Shown: positions 1 to 11,469, counted from the first letter of the stretch. The stretch is DNA of 64,000 bases from Arabidopsis thaliana (GCF_000001735.4 NC_003075.7:9487001-9551000); one strand, 5' to 3'. The notes: generated by a model not told the origin, from the sequence alone. Made by a program: numbers and translations.

Positions 1-1397
1 GAAAGAGTGGTCTTTGGACTTGGTGTTGTGAACAGAGCTGTAGCTTTAGGATTAGTCACTGGCCATTCATAGAGCTCGTCTTTAGTTCTCCCTTGGAGCA
101 ACAGGGTCCCCGTGTTGAGGTCCTTCACCTGAAAAGAGGCAGGGAAAAATTCAACGGACACTTGATTAGTATTGCATAGGCGGTACACTGAGACCAAATT
201 CTTCTGTATATCGGGTACATATAACACTTTATTCAAAGTAAGGTCACGGGCATTAGAAGGTAAGAAAGTGGAACCAGTTTTTGTAATCTTAAGACTTGTG
301 CCATCAGCGATCATGACATCATCACCATTGTAGGGCTGGTGAAGGGCAAGAGCGTTCAGATCGGACGTGATATGATGGGTAGCTCCACTATCGAGAAGCC
401 AGTTATTTGCTGTGTATGGCGCTCCCATCGCTAAGTTAGCTCGTGGCTGCCATGGTGTGAACGTGGAGGCCGAGGAGCTCGAAGACGGTTGCATTGCCTG
501 CAGCTGTGGGCATCGACGCGCACTGTGTCCTTGAACATTGCAAATCTGGCATTTCCCCAAGTAAGGTTTGAAAGGGCGCTGACCTGACTTGTTATTTGCA
601 GAGGGCTGCCAATTGTTGGTGTAGGTGTTGCCTTGAGTCCGATTCTTGTTTTGGTTATTGTTACGATTGTTGTTGTGATGGCGTTGTTGAGCAACGTTAG
701 CTGACATGGGAAGCGACGAGGATGACAGAGCAGCAGTGGACAAAAGCTTGGCCTCATGATTAATGAGTCGTTCATGAATCTCCGTAATAGAGGGAGTGTT
801 GTCTTTGCCTTCGATCTGATCAACAACAGTTTTGTAGTCTTCAGGAAGACCTTCAAGGATACGTTCCACCTGTTCTTCGTGTTCCATTGGTTTGCCGAGA
901 ATAGCCAATTGATCAAGGAGAGTTGTGTGACTCAGAACGTATTCGTCAATGGTTTTGGTTCCCTTCTTGAGTTGCTTAATTTGAGTCCGGAGCTGTTTGA
1001 TGTGGTCGTAGCTAGACTTAGCATACGTGTTGGTTAAGGTTTTCCAGATTTGAGAGGCTTTGGTTGCACGAGACACTAATGGTTGCACCGGTGGAGAGAT
1101 GGCGCCAATCAAGGCACTGAAGATGAGCCTGTCTTGTCTCTTCCACAACGTGTATTGTGGATTAGCGGAGACAACATTGTTTGTAGTGAGTGTTGGAGCA
1201 GGAGTCTCGATAGAACCATCAAGATGTCCTGCGAGTTCATATCCATCAAGCAAGGCGTGGATCTGAAGGCTCCACATGAGGTAATTGTTGGAGGTGAGTT
1301 TCGTGACATTAGACGTGTTAATGTTGAAGATTGTTTGCGGAGTGAAGACAATTGCTTCATCAGTGGTGGCTGGGAGACCGTTTGCGGAGGAGCCCAT
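1..1397 (-). CDS. copia gag-pol polyprotein, N-terminal 465 codons (partial)
   Basis: The frame starts at ATG 1397 (MGSSANGLP) and stays open to the edge. Residues about 20-230 are a UBN2-type gag region (NNYLMWSLQ). A CCHC zinc knuckle, C-x2-C-x4-H-x4-C, lies near 543-504, about residues 286-298. The protease active-site motif DSGATHHI lies near 390-367. A GAG-pre-integrase stretch ending in KDELYEW follows near 80-60. Integrase, reverse transcriptase and RNase H should follow outside the window. No internal stop was found in the stretches I translated. The protein would form the particle and process itself during retrotransposition. Its codons are not related to the neighbouring resistance genes. 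Confidence 0.92.
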   Translation of the reverse strand, partial: MGSSANGLPATTDEAIVFTPQTIFNINTSNVTKLTSNNYLMWSLQIHALLDGYELAGHLDGSIETPAPTLTTNNVVSANPQYTLWKRQDRLIFSALIGAISPPVQPLVSRATKASQIWKTLTNTYAKSSYDHIKQLRTQIKQLKKGTKTIDEYVLSHTTLLDQLAILGKPMEHEEQVERILEGLPEDYKTVVDQIEGKDNTPSITEIHERLINHEAKLLSTAALSSSSLPMSANVAQQRHHNNNRNNNQNKNRTQGNTYTNNWQPSANNKSGQRPFKPYLGKCQICNVQGHSARRCPQLQAMQPSSSSSASTFTPWQPRANLAMGAPYTANNWLLDSGATHHITSDLNALALHQPYNGDDVMIADGTSLKITKTGSTFLPSNARDLTLNKVLYVPDIQKNLVSVYRLCNTNQVSVEFFPASFQVKDLNTGTLLLQGRTKDELYEWPVTNPKATALFTTPSPKTTL

Positions 1398-1446
1398 GTT
1401 AGGCGGCTAGGTTTGTGTTTTGAAAAAAAAAATTAGGGTATCGTTT

Positions 1447-1458
1447 GCTCTGATACCA
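1447..1458 (-). other. copia primer-binding site
   Basis: On the minus strand this reads TGGTATCAGAGC, the common plant copia primer-binding site complementary to the 3' end of initiator tRNA-Met. It begins two bases after the LTR end at 1461, which fixes the LTR boundary and the element's orientation. Confidence 0.93.
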
Positions 1459-1460
1459 TA

Positions 1461-1594
1461 TGGAAGGAGAATGTATTGACTTTATTAAGAATGTAATGTA
1501 CATATTTATACTAAGATACAGACATATGATTAGGGATTGATTAATTACAAACATGTCCTTTAAGACATTATGACATATATTCTCTATATCAACA
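1461..1594 (-). repeat. copia 5' LTR (134 bp)
   Basis: On the minus strand it begins TGTTGATATAG at 1594 and ends TCCTTCCA at 1461, giving the usual TG...CA ends. It is short for an LTR but within the copia range. Its first 11 bases carry the last sense codons and the TAG stop (1586-1584) of the TNL into which it inserted. Host sequence resumes at 1595. Confidence 0.88.
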
Positions 1595-4500
1595 TCAGCA
1601 TCATCATTAAGTCCCAATTTACCCAATATACGTCGCCATCCTCATCTTTATAGCTAAAGATAGATCTGGAATTTCTTTCATACAACTCATCCCAGAAACG
1701 TTCACATGTATATTCAATGTTTTCAGATAATGGTACACAAGAAACATGATCTTCCATTGTCGCTACCACAGTTGCATCACTCAACGCCTTGATGACACCT
1801 CTACAGTCTGTAAAGTCGGCGACCATTAGACTTGTCAGTCTGAAAATGTTTGGGGAGATGTTTTTCAACCTCTGGCAACAATACATCAGTAGTACACTGA
1901 GCCTCGTTAAATCCTCAATGCAGCAGGGAACTTCTTCAATGGCGGTGTTTTCTAGATAGAGACATTCGATTCTAGTTGAAATCAGAGGAAAAGTTCTCAG
2001 ACTTGAGCAACCACTGAGATCGAGGATGATAAGAGATGACAAGTTGACATCGGTTGGAAGAAGCTCCAGCCCTGTGCATTCTTTCATTTCCAACCTCACC
2101 AATCTATGAAGATTCCCAATTGTAGAAGGAAGTGTCACCAAACTTTTGCACCCGTTGAGATATAAACGCTTCAGATTGGTGGCCTTCGAAAGATCTGGAA
2201 TTTCTGTCAGGTTTTCAGATTCTGACAGATCCATCCTCTTGAGACTTCCAAGCGACTGAAATTATTTTTTTCAATCATTATGGATCACAAGCCATAATTT
2301 TTTTTTTGGGTATAGTTAATCAGTTATATAACAGAAGGTAAACAAAAATCAGGATATCATTAACAATGTACCTGGATGCCTTCCCATAGCTTCTCATGCT
2401 TGCAGCCGCTCACATCGAGAAAAGTGAGATATTCTGGGCGAAATTCACAAGGCATACACCTCATAAGGCAGTCGAGATAATCTAGTCCAGCAGGGAGATT
2501 CTTGTTCCAGAAACAATCTTCTACCTCGATCTCATTTCTATCTTGCAGAATTTCAAAGTATGAACATCCCATTTTGATTGCTGGGAAATTTCTCAAATTC
2601 GGGCATCCAGTGAGATTGAGGTACTCGAGAGATTCCAAGTTGAGATCGGTTGGAAAACTCTCTAGCTTTTTGCAATCTCTCATATCTAAATTGATCAATT
2701 TAGTGGCATTCTGAATCGAGGAAGGAAGTGTCACCAAAGATTCGCATCCAAAAAGATATAGTCTCTCCAGGTTTATGGCTAAAGAAAGATCTGGAATTTC
2801 TTTCAAATATTTGGAACCATGCAGATACATCTCCTTGAGGCTTCCAAGTGGCTGATAACAAAATAGGGGAAAAGAGAGTACACGCGTTAATGAATATTTT
2901 AAACAGATTCATTTTTGTTTTTCTAACATATTTATGTTTAGAAATTGATCACTAATAGAATTAGTACCTGAGTTCCATCCCACAGCTTCTCAAGGTCACT
3001 ATTCTCCATTCTGAGTTCAACTAGATACTCAGCCTTAAAATTAGAAGGCAAACGCTTCACTGGACAATAATCCCACCATAGCCTTTTGAGTTTACGTGGC
3101 AAGTAAATGAGGCCTTGAGTGCCTTCCATACTTGACCAATCAACTGATAGATATTCGAGATTACACATGCCTTCTAATGATTTTAAATCTATTAATAGCA
3201 CCCCCGAACAATATAACGTCCTCAGTTTAATGGCATTCTGAATCGAGGAAGGAAGTGTCACCAAAGATTCGCATTTAGAAAGATTTAATTCCTCGAGGTT
3301 TATGGCTAAAGAAAGATCTGGAATTTCTTTCAAATTGTTGGAACACCCCAAATCCATCTTCTTGAGACTTCCAAGGGGCTGAAAACAAAATATGGAAAAA
3401 GAGAATACACACGTTCACAAATATACCACAATTTTCTGTTCTAAAAACTGACAACTAATAAAAATTTAGAATTCGTACCAGAGTTCCTTCCCACAGTTTC
3501 TCAAGCTTACTATACTTCATTATGAGGTTAACTAGATATTCCGCCTTAAAAGTAGATGGCAAAGACTTCAATGGACAATAATTCCATTTTAGCAATTTGA
3601 GTTTAAGGGGCAAATAAACGAGGCCCTGAGGTAGATCTATTTTTGACCAAAGACCAATTTCTGACCAAAGACCAATTTCTGACCAATGACCAATTTCTAG
3701 ATATTGGAGATTACGCATGCCTTTGAACGATTCTTCGTTTATTACTAATAACGGCCTTGTCGAAAATAATACCGTGGGTGGCACACGTATTCCAAGAACA
3801 GTTTCTGTCCCCTGAAAAAAAATCCAAAGAAAACTAATATAATCTTAACAATCGCAACCCTTTTTATTTTTCTGACACATCAAAACTACGTTTTAATTAC
3901 GCATGAGGCAACAATTGCTTAAGTTTATCAATCCCCAAATTACGATTATATTAATATAAAGTCATGCATTCAAACGGAGCTGCGAAAAACTTACAGTTTT
4001 CTCGGTCACTACTTCTTGAATATCCTCAAAATTCGTCAGAAATTGACGTTTTGCAGGATTACCCTTGGACTTTGCACGATCAATTTCTCTACCCAATTTC
4101 TCTAGCAAATTGTGCATCTCTATATCTCCATCCGGTGTAATACGTATGAGGGACTTATCAGCCAACATTGTAAGCCCAACATCATCTTCAAGTAATTCTT
4201 TGACGTTACTGACTTTAAAACCATTGAAAAAACATGCAATGCACTTAAATAACTCTCTATTTTTTTTATTTAACCTATCGTAGCCGACTCTTAGTGTTTC
4301 CTCAATTTTATCATCTGAATCATTTCGAAGCCTAGGCATCATCTTCACCCACTCATCTTTGTCCCTTCCTTTTAAAGATGAACCCAAGACACTGAGACCC
4401 AAAGGAAGACTACCGACAAGCTCGGCAACTTCAAATGCTAGTTCCTTAAAATCATCAGGTGGAGAGTCTTTCCCAAAAGCATATTGGGATATCATCTTAA

Positions 4501-7500
4501 GAGCAAGACCTTGAGATGGCAGCTCCACCTCATATACAAGGTCAATCTCATGAGCCTTGAGAAGTTGCTTATCTTGAGTGATCACAATTATTCTGCTTCC
4601 AGAACCAAACCATTCAGCTTTTCCCACCAAGGTCTTAAGAAACTCTAGATTATCCACATCATCAAGAAGGATAAGAACTTTCTTGTGCTTTAACCTTTGC
4701 TCCACCACACCAAAATGATCTATCTTTATGTCCTTTTGACCTAAGATTTCCGAGAGAAGTTCTTTTTCCCAACTCAACTTCATGCCAGAGACGTCACTAC
4801 CACTGGTGCTTTTATAAGTTATGAAAGCGCGATGGTGGAACTGGCTAGAGAGTTGACTGAAAAGAGCTCTTCCTATGGTACTCTTACCAATCCCTGACTG
4901 TCCCCAAATCCCGACCATTATTCTAGCTTCCTTGGATTCCAAGCAAAGTATTGATTTTATTGCCTTTATATGATCTTCAATTCCGACGAAGTCACCAAAA
5001 CCCTTTGGCAGAGGAAAAAGTTTATTCGAAACATCATTGGCTATCTTTTTAACCATAAACGCTTCAGTAGGCCTAATAACAATAGTCAATTGTGTCAATA
5101 GAGAGGCACCCTTAAAAGCACAATCGAAGATTCGAAGTCAACGCAAGAAAAAAAAACCCAGTCTTATATAATAAAGTAAGGTTTTCTCGAAGTCATGCTC
5201 TGAGAATTTGATAAGTCGCACTCTATTCTTTCGATATGTGTAATTTTTTTAATTTTTATTGCTTCCAAAACTGAAATATACCATAATCATTTTGCATTAA
5301 ATTTAATTATAAAATATTTTGTTTTTGAAAAAATATAAGTAAGAAATTTTAAATTTATTTCTAAATTAATTTTGTTTTACTTTCAATCATTAAAAGCAAA
5401 TATCAAAGATTATTTTCATGATATATAACATATTTTCCTACAGTTTATTCAAAAAATGAATTTAGCATAAACAATGAATAAATAATTTATTCTAATTTTC
5501 AAAACAATGAAAATAGAATAAATATTAATTCTAATTTTATTATTTGATGATGTATCATTTATCAATATATAAATAATACAGATGCATTAAAATATGATTT
5601 GTCTTTTTATTTTCTCTCATTTTATAATATAATATTTACACATGCTTTTATTAAATTATTTACTATAAATATTATCATACCTATCTTACTTTGGGATTGT
5701 CTTTTAATAATTTTTAATATTTAAATATTTAAATAATAGAATTGCTTTTAAAAATATGATTTCATAAGAAAATAAATTTGAAATAAATGTAAAACTAACC
5801 TCATTAAAAAAGACTCAAATGACTAAAATCAATGAAATGTAAAGTAAACACCAATGAGAAAAAGAAAATTAGGGTGATTGAGTGTCTCATGTAACGTTTT
5901 AAAAAAAAAAAAATTGTTACTCATGTAACGTTTGTGTTGCAAACGTTTTTGAACCAATTATTAACATTTATGCTGGAAATAAACACATGAATTAGTTATA
6001 CCCTAAATATCTACTTTTCTGATATAAATAGCAAATATATATACTATTTTTTATCACACACAAGTATTTTTATTTCCTTTAACAATTGACGAAAAATGGA
6101 AGATGGCTTGCGGTATTAACAACGTTTACGGCAAGAGTCCCTGTCTTTCAATTTCTCTCCTTCATTTAAGGTTTGGACTCGTATTAGCTCTCAGATTTCG
6201 TTTTCTTTTTAAGTTTTTGTGAATGATTTCATATTGTTTAATGTTTCTAAAATGGTTATATTGAATCTTACTTACATGTGTTTTTTTCCTGTTTTTTTTT
6301 GTTCTGAATTTAATTCAAGATATTTTTGCATCTTTTAGAAAAAGTTTTTTTTTTTGTTTTGTAGGCATCAAATGCACTTTAAACCATTTAAATGGATATA
6401 AGATAAGAAGCTAGCAGACTATGGATAGCATAGTCAATTGCAAGAGAAAGTAAGGATCAAGGTTTTGATCATTCATAAAATACAAAATTTGATGCAAGTG
6501 ATTTAGTTAATCTCGATTAATGGTGGAGCGATAACAATAGGTATGACCATACTAATTATATAACTATTTATTTCTCTTTCCAACTTAAATATTTCGAGTT
6601 AAATTTTAGTATAATATTTTTTATTTTTGTTAATAAAATTAAATTCTAATTATATGTAGTTTCTGTTTATAATGTTTTGAATTTTAAAATGAGAATTATA
6701 ATTTGTTCACCCAATATTTCTATAAATAGTTACCAAATTTTGTTGACATATATGTTCTTTAAAACAACATTTCAGTAATTTTGTTCAATCTCATCTTACT
6801 CTACATCAATTTGCGTTGGCATCCAAATTGACAAAAAAAAAAACTTAAAATTGTGTTCATTTTTTAGCATAAGGAAGCTCAATTCTCAGCCTCTAAAGAA
6901 AACATGATCAACATTAGTTCACTCATATGAGGAAAATTGTTTAATCTTTTTCTATCATTACTTATATTTAATGACTTTTCCAATAATTGTTTTCAAACCT
7001 ATAAGTCAAAATATTGAAAGACTCATAATACAAATAACAAAAATCTATGCCTATAATACACATTAAAAGTTATATTTAGGACCAAATAATTCATAATAAA
7101 AGACTCTATTATATATAATGAAGCAAAACAAAATTAAATTCTTTTATATGAGTGACATATTGAAATGATTTAGGATTTTTATTTTTCAAGTTTATCTTTT
7201 CTTAAATTTTAAGATTTTTTATATGAGAGTATTTGAGAAGCCATCATGTGCGACCTTTTATCTATATCCTTAATTATATTTGAAATTTAGGTTTAATTAT
7301 ATATTATATCAAGACAAAATAAAATGTGTCTTACGAAATATGAGACAAAATGTTTTATATATTTTGGGTAAACTGTTAATTTCAGTAAAGCAAGATTTAT
7401 AAAAAGGATAATGATGTTTAAAAAAATAACTTTTTATACAATAGCGCATTAGATCAATGTCGAGTGGTGTGCTTGAAATACGGTTTATTATACCTAGGAC

Positions 7501-8700
7501 GAATTTGTTGAGTCTCTTAAAAAGGGCATTGGTTTGTTTGTAAAGAAAGTGTAATAGCTTGATAAAATCTTGCATTTCTCTCAAACAATAGATGATGATG
7601 ATGATGTGAAACAATGAAAGTGTGTAATTTAGAAGTTAGGAGATCATTTTAGTTTTTTCAATAACATAAAGGTCGTCAGTTGATTTTGAAAATCAGGACT
7701 TACCAATATATCAATTTTGTCGATTAAAAAACCAAATCTTGAGTAGATATTATTTATTGTGAAAGTAAAAATGTAATATGTCATATTGACATGCTAATTG
7801 AAACTTTAATTATATATTTATTAATAAATTATTTTACACCACATGAATTCATATAAATTATAACAAAAGAAAAACAAATTTAATGAGTTCAAAATCAACA
7901 AAACATATAACACTTATTTCAAGCTACCCATATTGTAGATGCTAATATAATTATATTCCATAATGAAATTGAAATTTTTATTCAAAACAAAATTAATTTG
8001 CTCTCTTTAACTGAGAGTAATTCCAAATATTTTTTGAAAGCTTTATAAACAACTAATTTATGTAATATGATATACACAATAAAAAATTTGTTTTTAAATA
8101 GCTAAAAATATTTCATTATGTAAATTTTAAAATTATTTCATATTTTATATTAATTTTAAACCCACGCACATTTTCTAGTTTTGCAATAATTATAAACACT
8201 CATAGAAATAGTGGAATAAATAAAACATACCCGTTCCGAAGATCCTCCCCGGCTAAATTTGATATATCTGTGAGAGCTTTAACCCATCTTTGTTTCTGAT
8301 CCTCTGGTTTGTCCTCGCATGTCTTTTTAAAGACATCGCCAAAGCCACCGATCTGTTTTCTAACATGAGAAGGATCAACGCCGTAGAAAACCGGAATCAC
8401 CATTTGTTCCCCTTTCTTGTAACACTTGTGGATCTCCACCAATTCATTCAAGCACCACGTTGAAGAAGCATAGTTCTCAGAGAAGATGACTATTGAGATC
8501 CTCGCTTCTCTAATGGCCGTTATAAGCGCATCGGCGATTATGCAGCTTCTCACGATGCCGTGATCCATGAATGTATTGATTGATCTGCGGTCGAGCGCCT
8601 CGATTAGATGGCTGAGGAACGTTTTGCGAACATCTACCCCACTGAAGCTTGGGAAAACGTCGTATCTCCGGCTACTAGGAGAAGAAGAAGAAGAAGCCAT
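1584..8700 (-). CDS. RPP4: TIR-NB-LRR immune receptor RPP4
   Basis: Exons: 8700-8231 (TIR), 5072-3995 (NB-ARC), 3811-3479, 3378-2968, 2851-2372 and 2255-1584 (LRRs). All join in phase at GT..AG sites and give 1147 residues, the length I recall for RPP4, a receptor for Hyaloperonospora arabidopsidis. The TIR has the WCLNEL motif with the catalytic Glu. NB-ARC has the P-loop GQSGIGKST, kinase-2 [18 protein letters not shown], a GLPL-type LPLGLSVLG and MHN instead of MHD. The last exon ends inside a copia LTR, so the final residues and stop are transposon-derived and the C-JID and acidic terminal exon are absent. Exon 3 carries an 18-bp triplication. Intron 1 holds a 3-kb insert. ATG 8700 gives the family start MASSSSS. 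Confidence 0.92.
3643..3700 (-). repeat. 18-bp in-frame repeat, about three copies, in RPP4 exon 3
   Basis: Three near-identical 18-bp units encode GLWSEI-like hexapeptides (WSEI, WSEI, WSKI). They make this exon 333 bp, against 288-294 bp in four paralogues. The unit is a multiple of three, so the frame is kept. Confidence 0.85.
5162..8178 (+). mobile_element. Helitron-like insertion in RPP4 intron 1 (3017 bp)
   Basis: Aligning this intron with the paralogous introns at 50016-50166 and 63381-63531 shows uninterrupted homology up to 5161 (..CAG) that resumes exactly at 8179 (TTTTGCAATAATT). The insert begins TCTTATATAATAAAG and ends TTTTCTAG, matching Helitron 5'-TC and CTRR-3' ends, with no target-site duplication. 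I see no clear 3' hairpin, and the target would be G/T rather than the usual A/T, so the class is provisional. The content is very A+T-rich. I see no intact Rep/helicase frame; a TATA-like box near 6020 precedes a short, unassigned exon-like stretch ending AAG/GTTTGG near 6170. Confidence 0.55.
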
Positions 8701-9124
8701 GGGAGACGATAGAGGGAACTCAGAGAAGAGACGAAGATTTTTAAGAGAAGTAAATCAGCAAGACATAGTGTGAGAAAGAGAGGAGAAACTTCGTCTTCCT
8801 TCCCTCCAAGACTTGCATAGAAGACTTACTGTACAAGATATTCTTTTAAGTGGCTAAAATCAAATCTCCTAACAAGACAATTGAGACGTAAATAATAAAG
8901 AAACTCGGCCCTTCCTTTCCTCGAAAGCTTTTTTACACTACATACAAAGATATTTTTGAAGATTGAATTTTTGTGGTTGTCACTGAATTATGATAAGTCT
9001 TAGTCTTTGTACAAGACAGAAATAATATTTCAATTTCTAGGCAAGTAGACAGAAACTTACATTCGTTTCCTCTACAAAGATATTTTGAAAACACAAATTT
9101 TGTGGTTATCAGTTGTCCTTGTAT
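8701..9124 (-). promoter_or_regulatory. RPP4 5' flank, nearly identical to the flank of the 52166-57340 TNL
   Basis: This stretch aligns almost base for base with 57341-57765 upstream of the intact TNL there, including one copy of the motif CATAGAAGACTTACTGTACAAGATA (compared in pieces). It should hold the 5' UTR and proximal promoter. I could not pick a TATA box with confidence. Homology to the paralogue breaks at about 9124. Confidence 0.6.
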
Positions 9125-9576
9125 ATAATGAAAGAATATGCGGAATTGTAGCAAAGAGTAAGAGAATTATGAAGAACAAGAGAGTTGGTATATGAGTGAG
9201 AATGACCAAATCATATTGATAGAATTAGTTAGTAACCTTTGTGTGTTTACAATGTATTTAAAGACACACAAAGGGAATATGACCGTTTACAATTAACGTA
9301 AGACTGAAAGAGACATGAGAGAAGAGGTTCCTTGGTCTTGATGGTGAGAGCGACTGGTCCTTGGTTGACCATGTCGCTAAAGACACTCGTGAGTCCTCTT
9401 CAACGGCTACAAGAGATATTTGTGCGCCTTCACTCTTTCTAGAAGCTCTCCATAGACTTCTCATGTGTTCGGCCCAACTCCTTGTAGCACATACCCAATA
9501 CTAGGCCTTTCTCCTTATTTGTACGGATGAATCTCTTATTGAATCTTGATCAATATATAATATACGTATGAATTAC
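9125..9576. other. unassigned insert between promoter and LRR fragment
   Basis: This replaces the sequence present in the paralogous flank at 57766 onward. It has no long reading frame and no family I recognise. It ends where the donor site of the shuffled LRR fragment begins. It may be part of the insertion that carried that fragment in. Confidence 0.4.
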
Positions 9577-10300
9577 CTGGACGCCTTCCCATAGCTTCTC
9601 AAGCTTGTTGTTACATCTCACTGTGAGGTCTTTGAGATGTTCTGGGCGAAATTTACTTGGATTACATCTCCTAAGGCAATCAAGATAACCGAGTCCAGGG
9701 AGATTCTTGTTCCATAAACAATCTGCTACCTCGATGTCAATTTCTCCTCTGAAACTGTGCATAATAATCTCAGGGAAATTTCTCAACTTGGGGCATCGTA
9801 GGAGATTGAGGTACTCAAGAGATTCCGAGTTGAGAGGAGTTGGAAAACTTTCTAGCACTTCGCATTTACAAAGATCTAGTCTCTCGAGGTTTGTGGCTAA
9901 AGAAAGATCTGGAATTTCTTTCAAATATTTGGAATTACGCAGAATCATCTTCTTTAGGCTTCCAAGTAACTGAAAACAAGGAAAGAGAGAATAACAGACG
10001 TTCGTAAACATTTCAAAAAATTCATTTAATTTTTTGAACAAATAAATCAATAAACATAACACATTTCTGTTTTCAAATTGACAACAAAAACAATAAAAAA
10101 TTAGTACCTGAGTTCCATTCCACAGCTTCTCAAGGTCACTATCCTCCATTATGAGTTCAACCAGATACTCAGCCTTAAAATTAGAAGGCAAACGCTTCAA
10201 TGGACAATAACGCCACCATAGGCATATGATGTTACTTGAAATCTGAGGGAAAAATCTCAAACTTGAGCTTCCATCACTATAATCCTGAGATGGAGACACA
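9577..10300 (-). pseudogene. shuffled TNL fragment (LRR exons plus C-JID scrap)
   Basis: Two LRR exon-like pieces with intact splice sites lie at 9969-9577 (393 bp) and from about 10299 to 10108. They resemble exons 4 and 3 of the TNL at 59343-64000. The upstream piece is a chimera: a scrap of C-JID end (NVSPSQDYSDGSS), then an LRR scrap (SSLRFFPQIS), then the exon-3 end ([15 protein letters not shown]). No TIR or NB-ARC is attached and there is no proper start. I think this is the annotated LRR fragment At4g16880, from recall of gene order. It would give at most a short LRR peptide. Confidence 0.75.
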
Positions 10301-10309
10301 TTCAAGAGA

Positions 10310-10475
10310 TATTTTTGAAGATTGAATTTTTGTGGTTGTCACTGAATTATGATAAGTCTTTGTACAAGACAGAAATAATATTTCAAGTTCTAGGCAATTA
10401 GACAGAAACTTACGTTATTCGTTTCCTCTACACAGATATTTTGAAACACACAAATTTTGTGGTTGTCAGTTGTCC
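10310..10475. repeat. second copy of promoter segment 8951-9124 (direct repeat)
   Basis: The sequence starting GATATTTTTGAAGATTGAAT occurs at 8951 and again at 10310 and stays similar for about 170 bp. After the second copy, homology to the paralogous 57.6-57.9 kb flank continues. The two copies therefore bracket the inserted 9125-10309 block. Confidence 0.75.
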
Positions 10476-10689
10476 TTGTACAAGACAGTTTATCGTAAGA
10501 ATGTACTTATGATTGTTTAATATCAAAGTCTTGTTTCCCAATACATACATGCACATGGATTAGGAGAATAAGTATATCGATTATGAGGATTTTAATTCAA
10601 ATAATACAGTGAAAATACTAATTAACACTAACTCTCTAGTTTGCTAAATTACTCTTTTAGTTTTCAATAATTGTATTATTAGTTTAAAG

Positions 10690-11355
10690 TTTGGCTTACT
10701 GCGTCAGCAACCACTGTAGGCTGCGATTGCATTTGCTGTATTGTTTAAGGAGCATTTGGTTTCTAAGGGTTTCATGTACTGGATGGAAGAACTCGTGTCT
10801 GAGAACATCCTCTGCGCTGGTTCGTTGCCTCGGGTTAACGGTCAAACATCTATCCACGAAGTCAAGGAGCGGCCGTGGGATTGCGTCTAGAAACTCTCTG
10901 CGTTTGTGTTGAGTTCACACCATTTTCTCAACTCCAGCCCCTTCAACGTACAATTCTTGAAACAACAACACAAAAATCTATGTGCATTCAATTCATCTCT
11001 CACGATCATCTATCAAATCACTTTATCAGTAATTTACATTTTAAAGTTATATCATGTTCTGGACTAACAATGAAAACCATTTTATTTGAATCCATATGCT
11101 GGCGGCAAAGAAGAACAGAGCATTTGTATTATGTCACACAAATTCAGCAATCAAGTGAATGGAGAGTTTATAAGGGAGGTAAGATGAGATTTTACCTCAG
11201 GCAAAGAGGTTTCACTATTGTGCAGCTTGGCTACTTCCCATAAGTCTTCACTGCTTCGTAGTTACTCAATGTCCTTCACGTTCCTAGGAATCACAAGGTC
11301 GTTGTAAGACGGCAAGAAAGAAAAAAGAGTGGAATCGACTGATGGTGTATTATGT
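10690..11355 (-). pseudogene. C-terminal fragment of a CDC7-like protein kinase (copy 1)
   Basis: On the minus strand, exon-like pieces encode YNDLVIPRN and, downstream, FLDAIPRPLLD, DRCLTVNPRQR, SAEDVLRHEFFHPVHET: the last kinase subdomains. The rest of the kinase is missing, and the region joining the two pieces is damaged (a deletion in the ELYKSRYLKG stretch). Related fragments sit upstream of three other TNLs. The source is probably the kinase gene neighbouring this cluster (At4g16970 by recall), whose 3' end was carried along in tandem duplications. Confidence 0.7.
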
Positions 11356-11469
11356 TTTTATTATTATTATTAGGTCATTGGTGCAATATCTGAAGCAAAC
11401 CTGCACAAACCAATTCAGCTAAAAGAAGCACCAGAGAAATTAGCTTTCACATCCTAAATGTGACAATGA

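Larger units (their letters stand above)
1..1594 (-). mobile_element. Ty1/copia retrotransposon, 5' part (runs off the left edge)
   Basis: On the minus strand the order is 5' LTR (1594-1461), a primer-binding site matching the plant initiator-tRNA-Met type (1458-1447), an untranslated leader, then an open gag-pol frame from 1397 to the window edge. The order gag, zinc knuckle, aspartic protease, GAG-pre-integrase is that of Ty1/copia. The open frame and clean LTR boundary suggest a fairly young insertion. It lies inside the last LRR exon of the adjacent TNL, in the same orientation, so host and element transcripts could read into one another. I believe this is the AtCOPIA4-type element reported at RPP4 (At4g16870), from memory. 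The 3' LTR and the second target-site copy are outside the window. Confidence 0.93.

Noticed and set aside
2502-2714. Plus-strand frames opposite the LRR and NB-ARC exons (also near 4065, 14204, 33599, 37072, 52891, 53590)
   Set aside because: They recur at the same place in every paralogue only because the sense exons are conserved; no domain, no splice pattern, and sense-strand codon structure explains them.
7309-7614. Minus-strand 101-codon frame inside the intron 1 insert
   Set aside because: A+T-rich, no recognisable domain, no homologue elsewhere in the window; likely chance.
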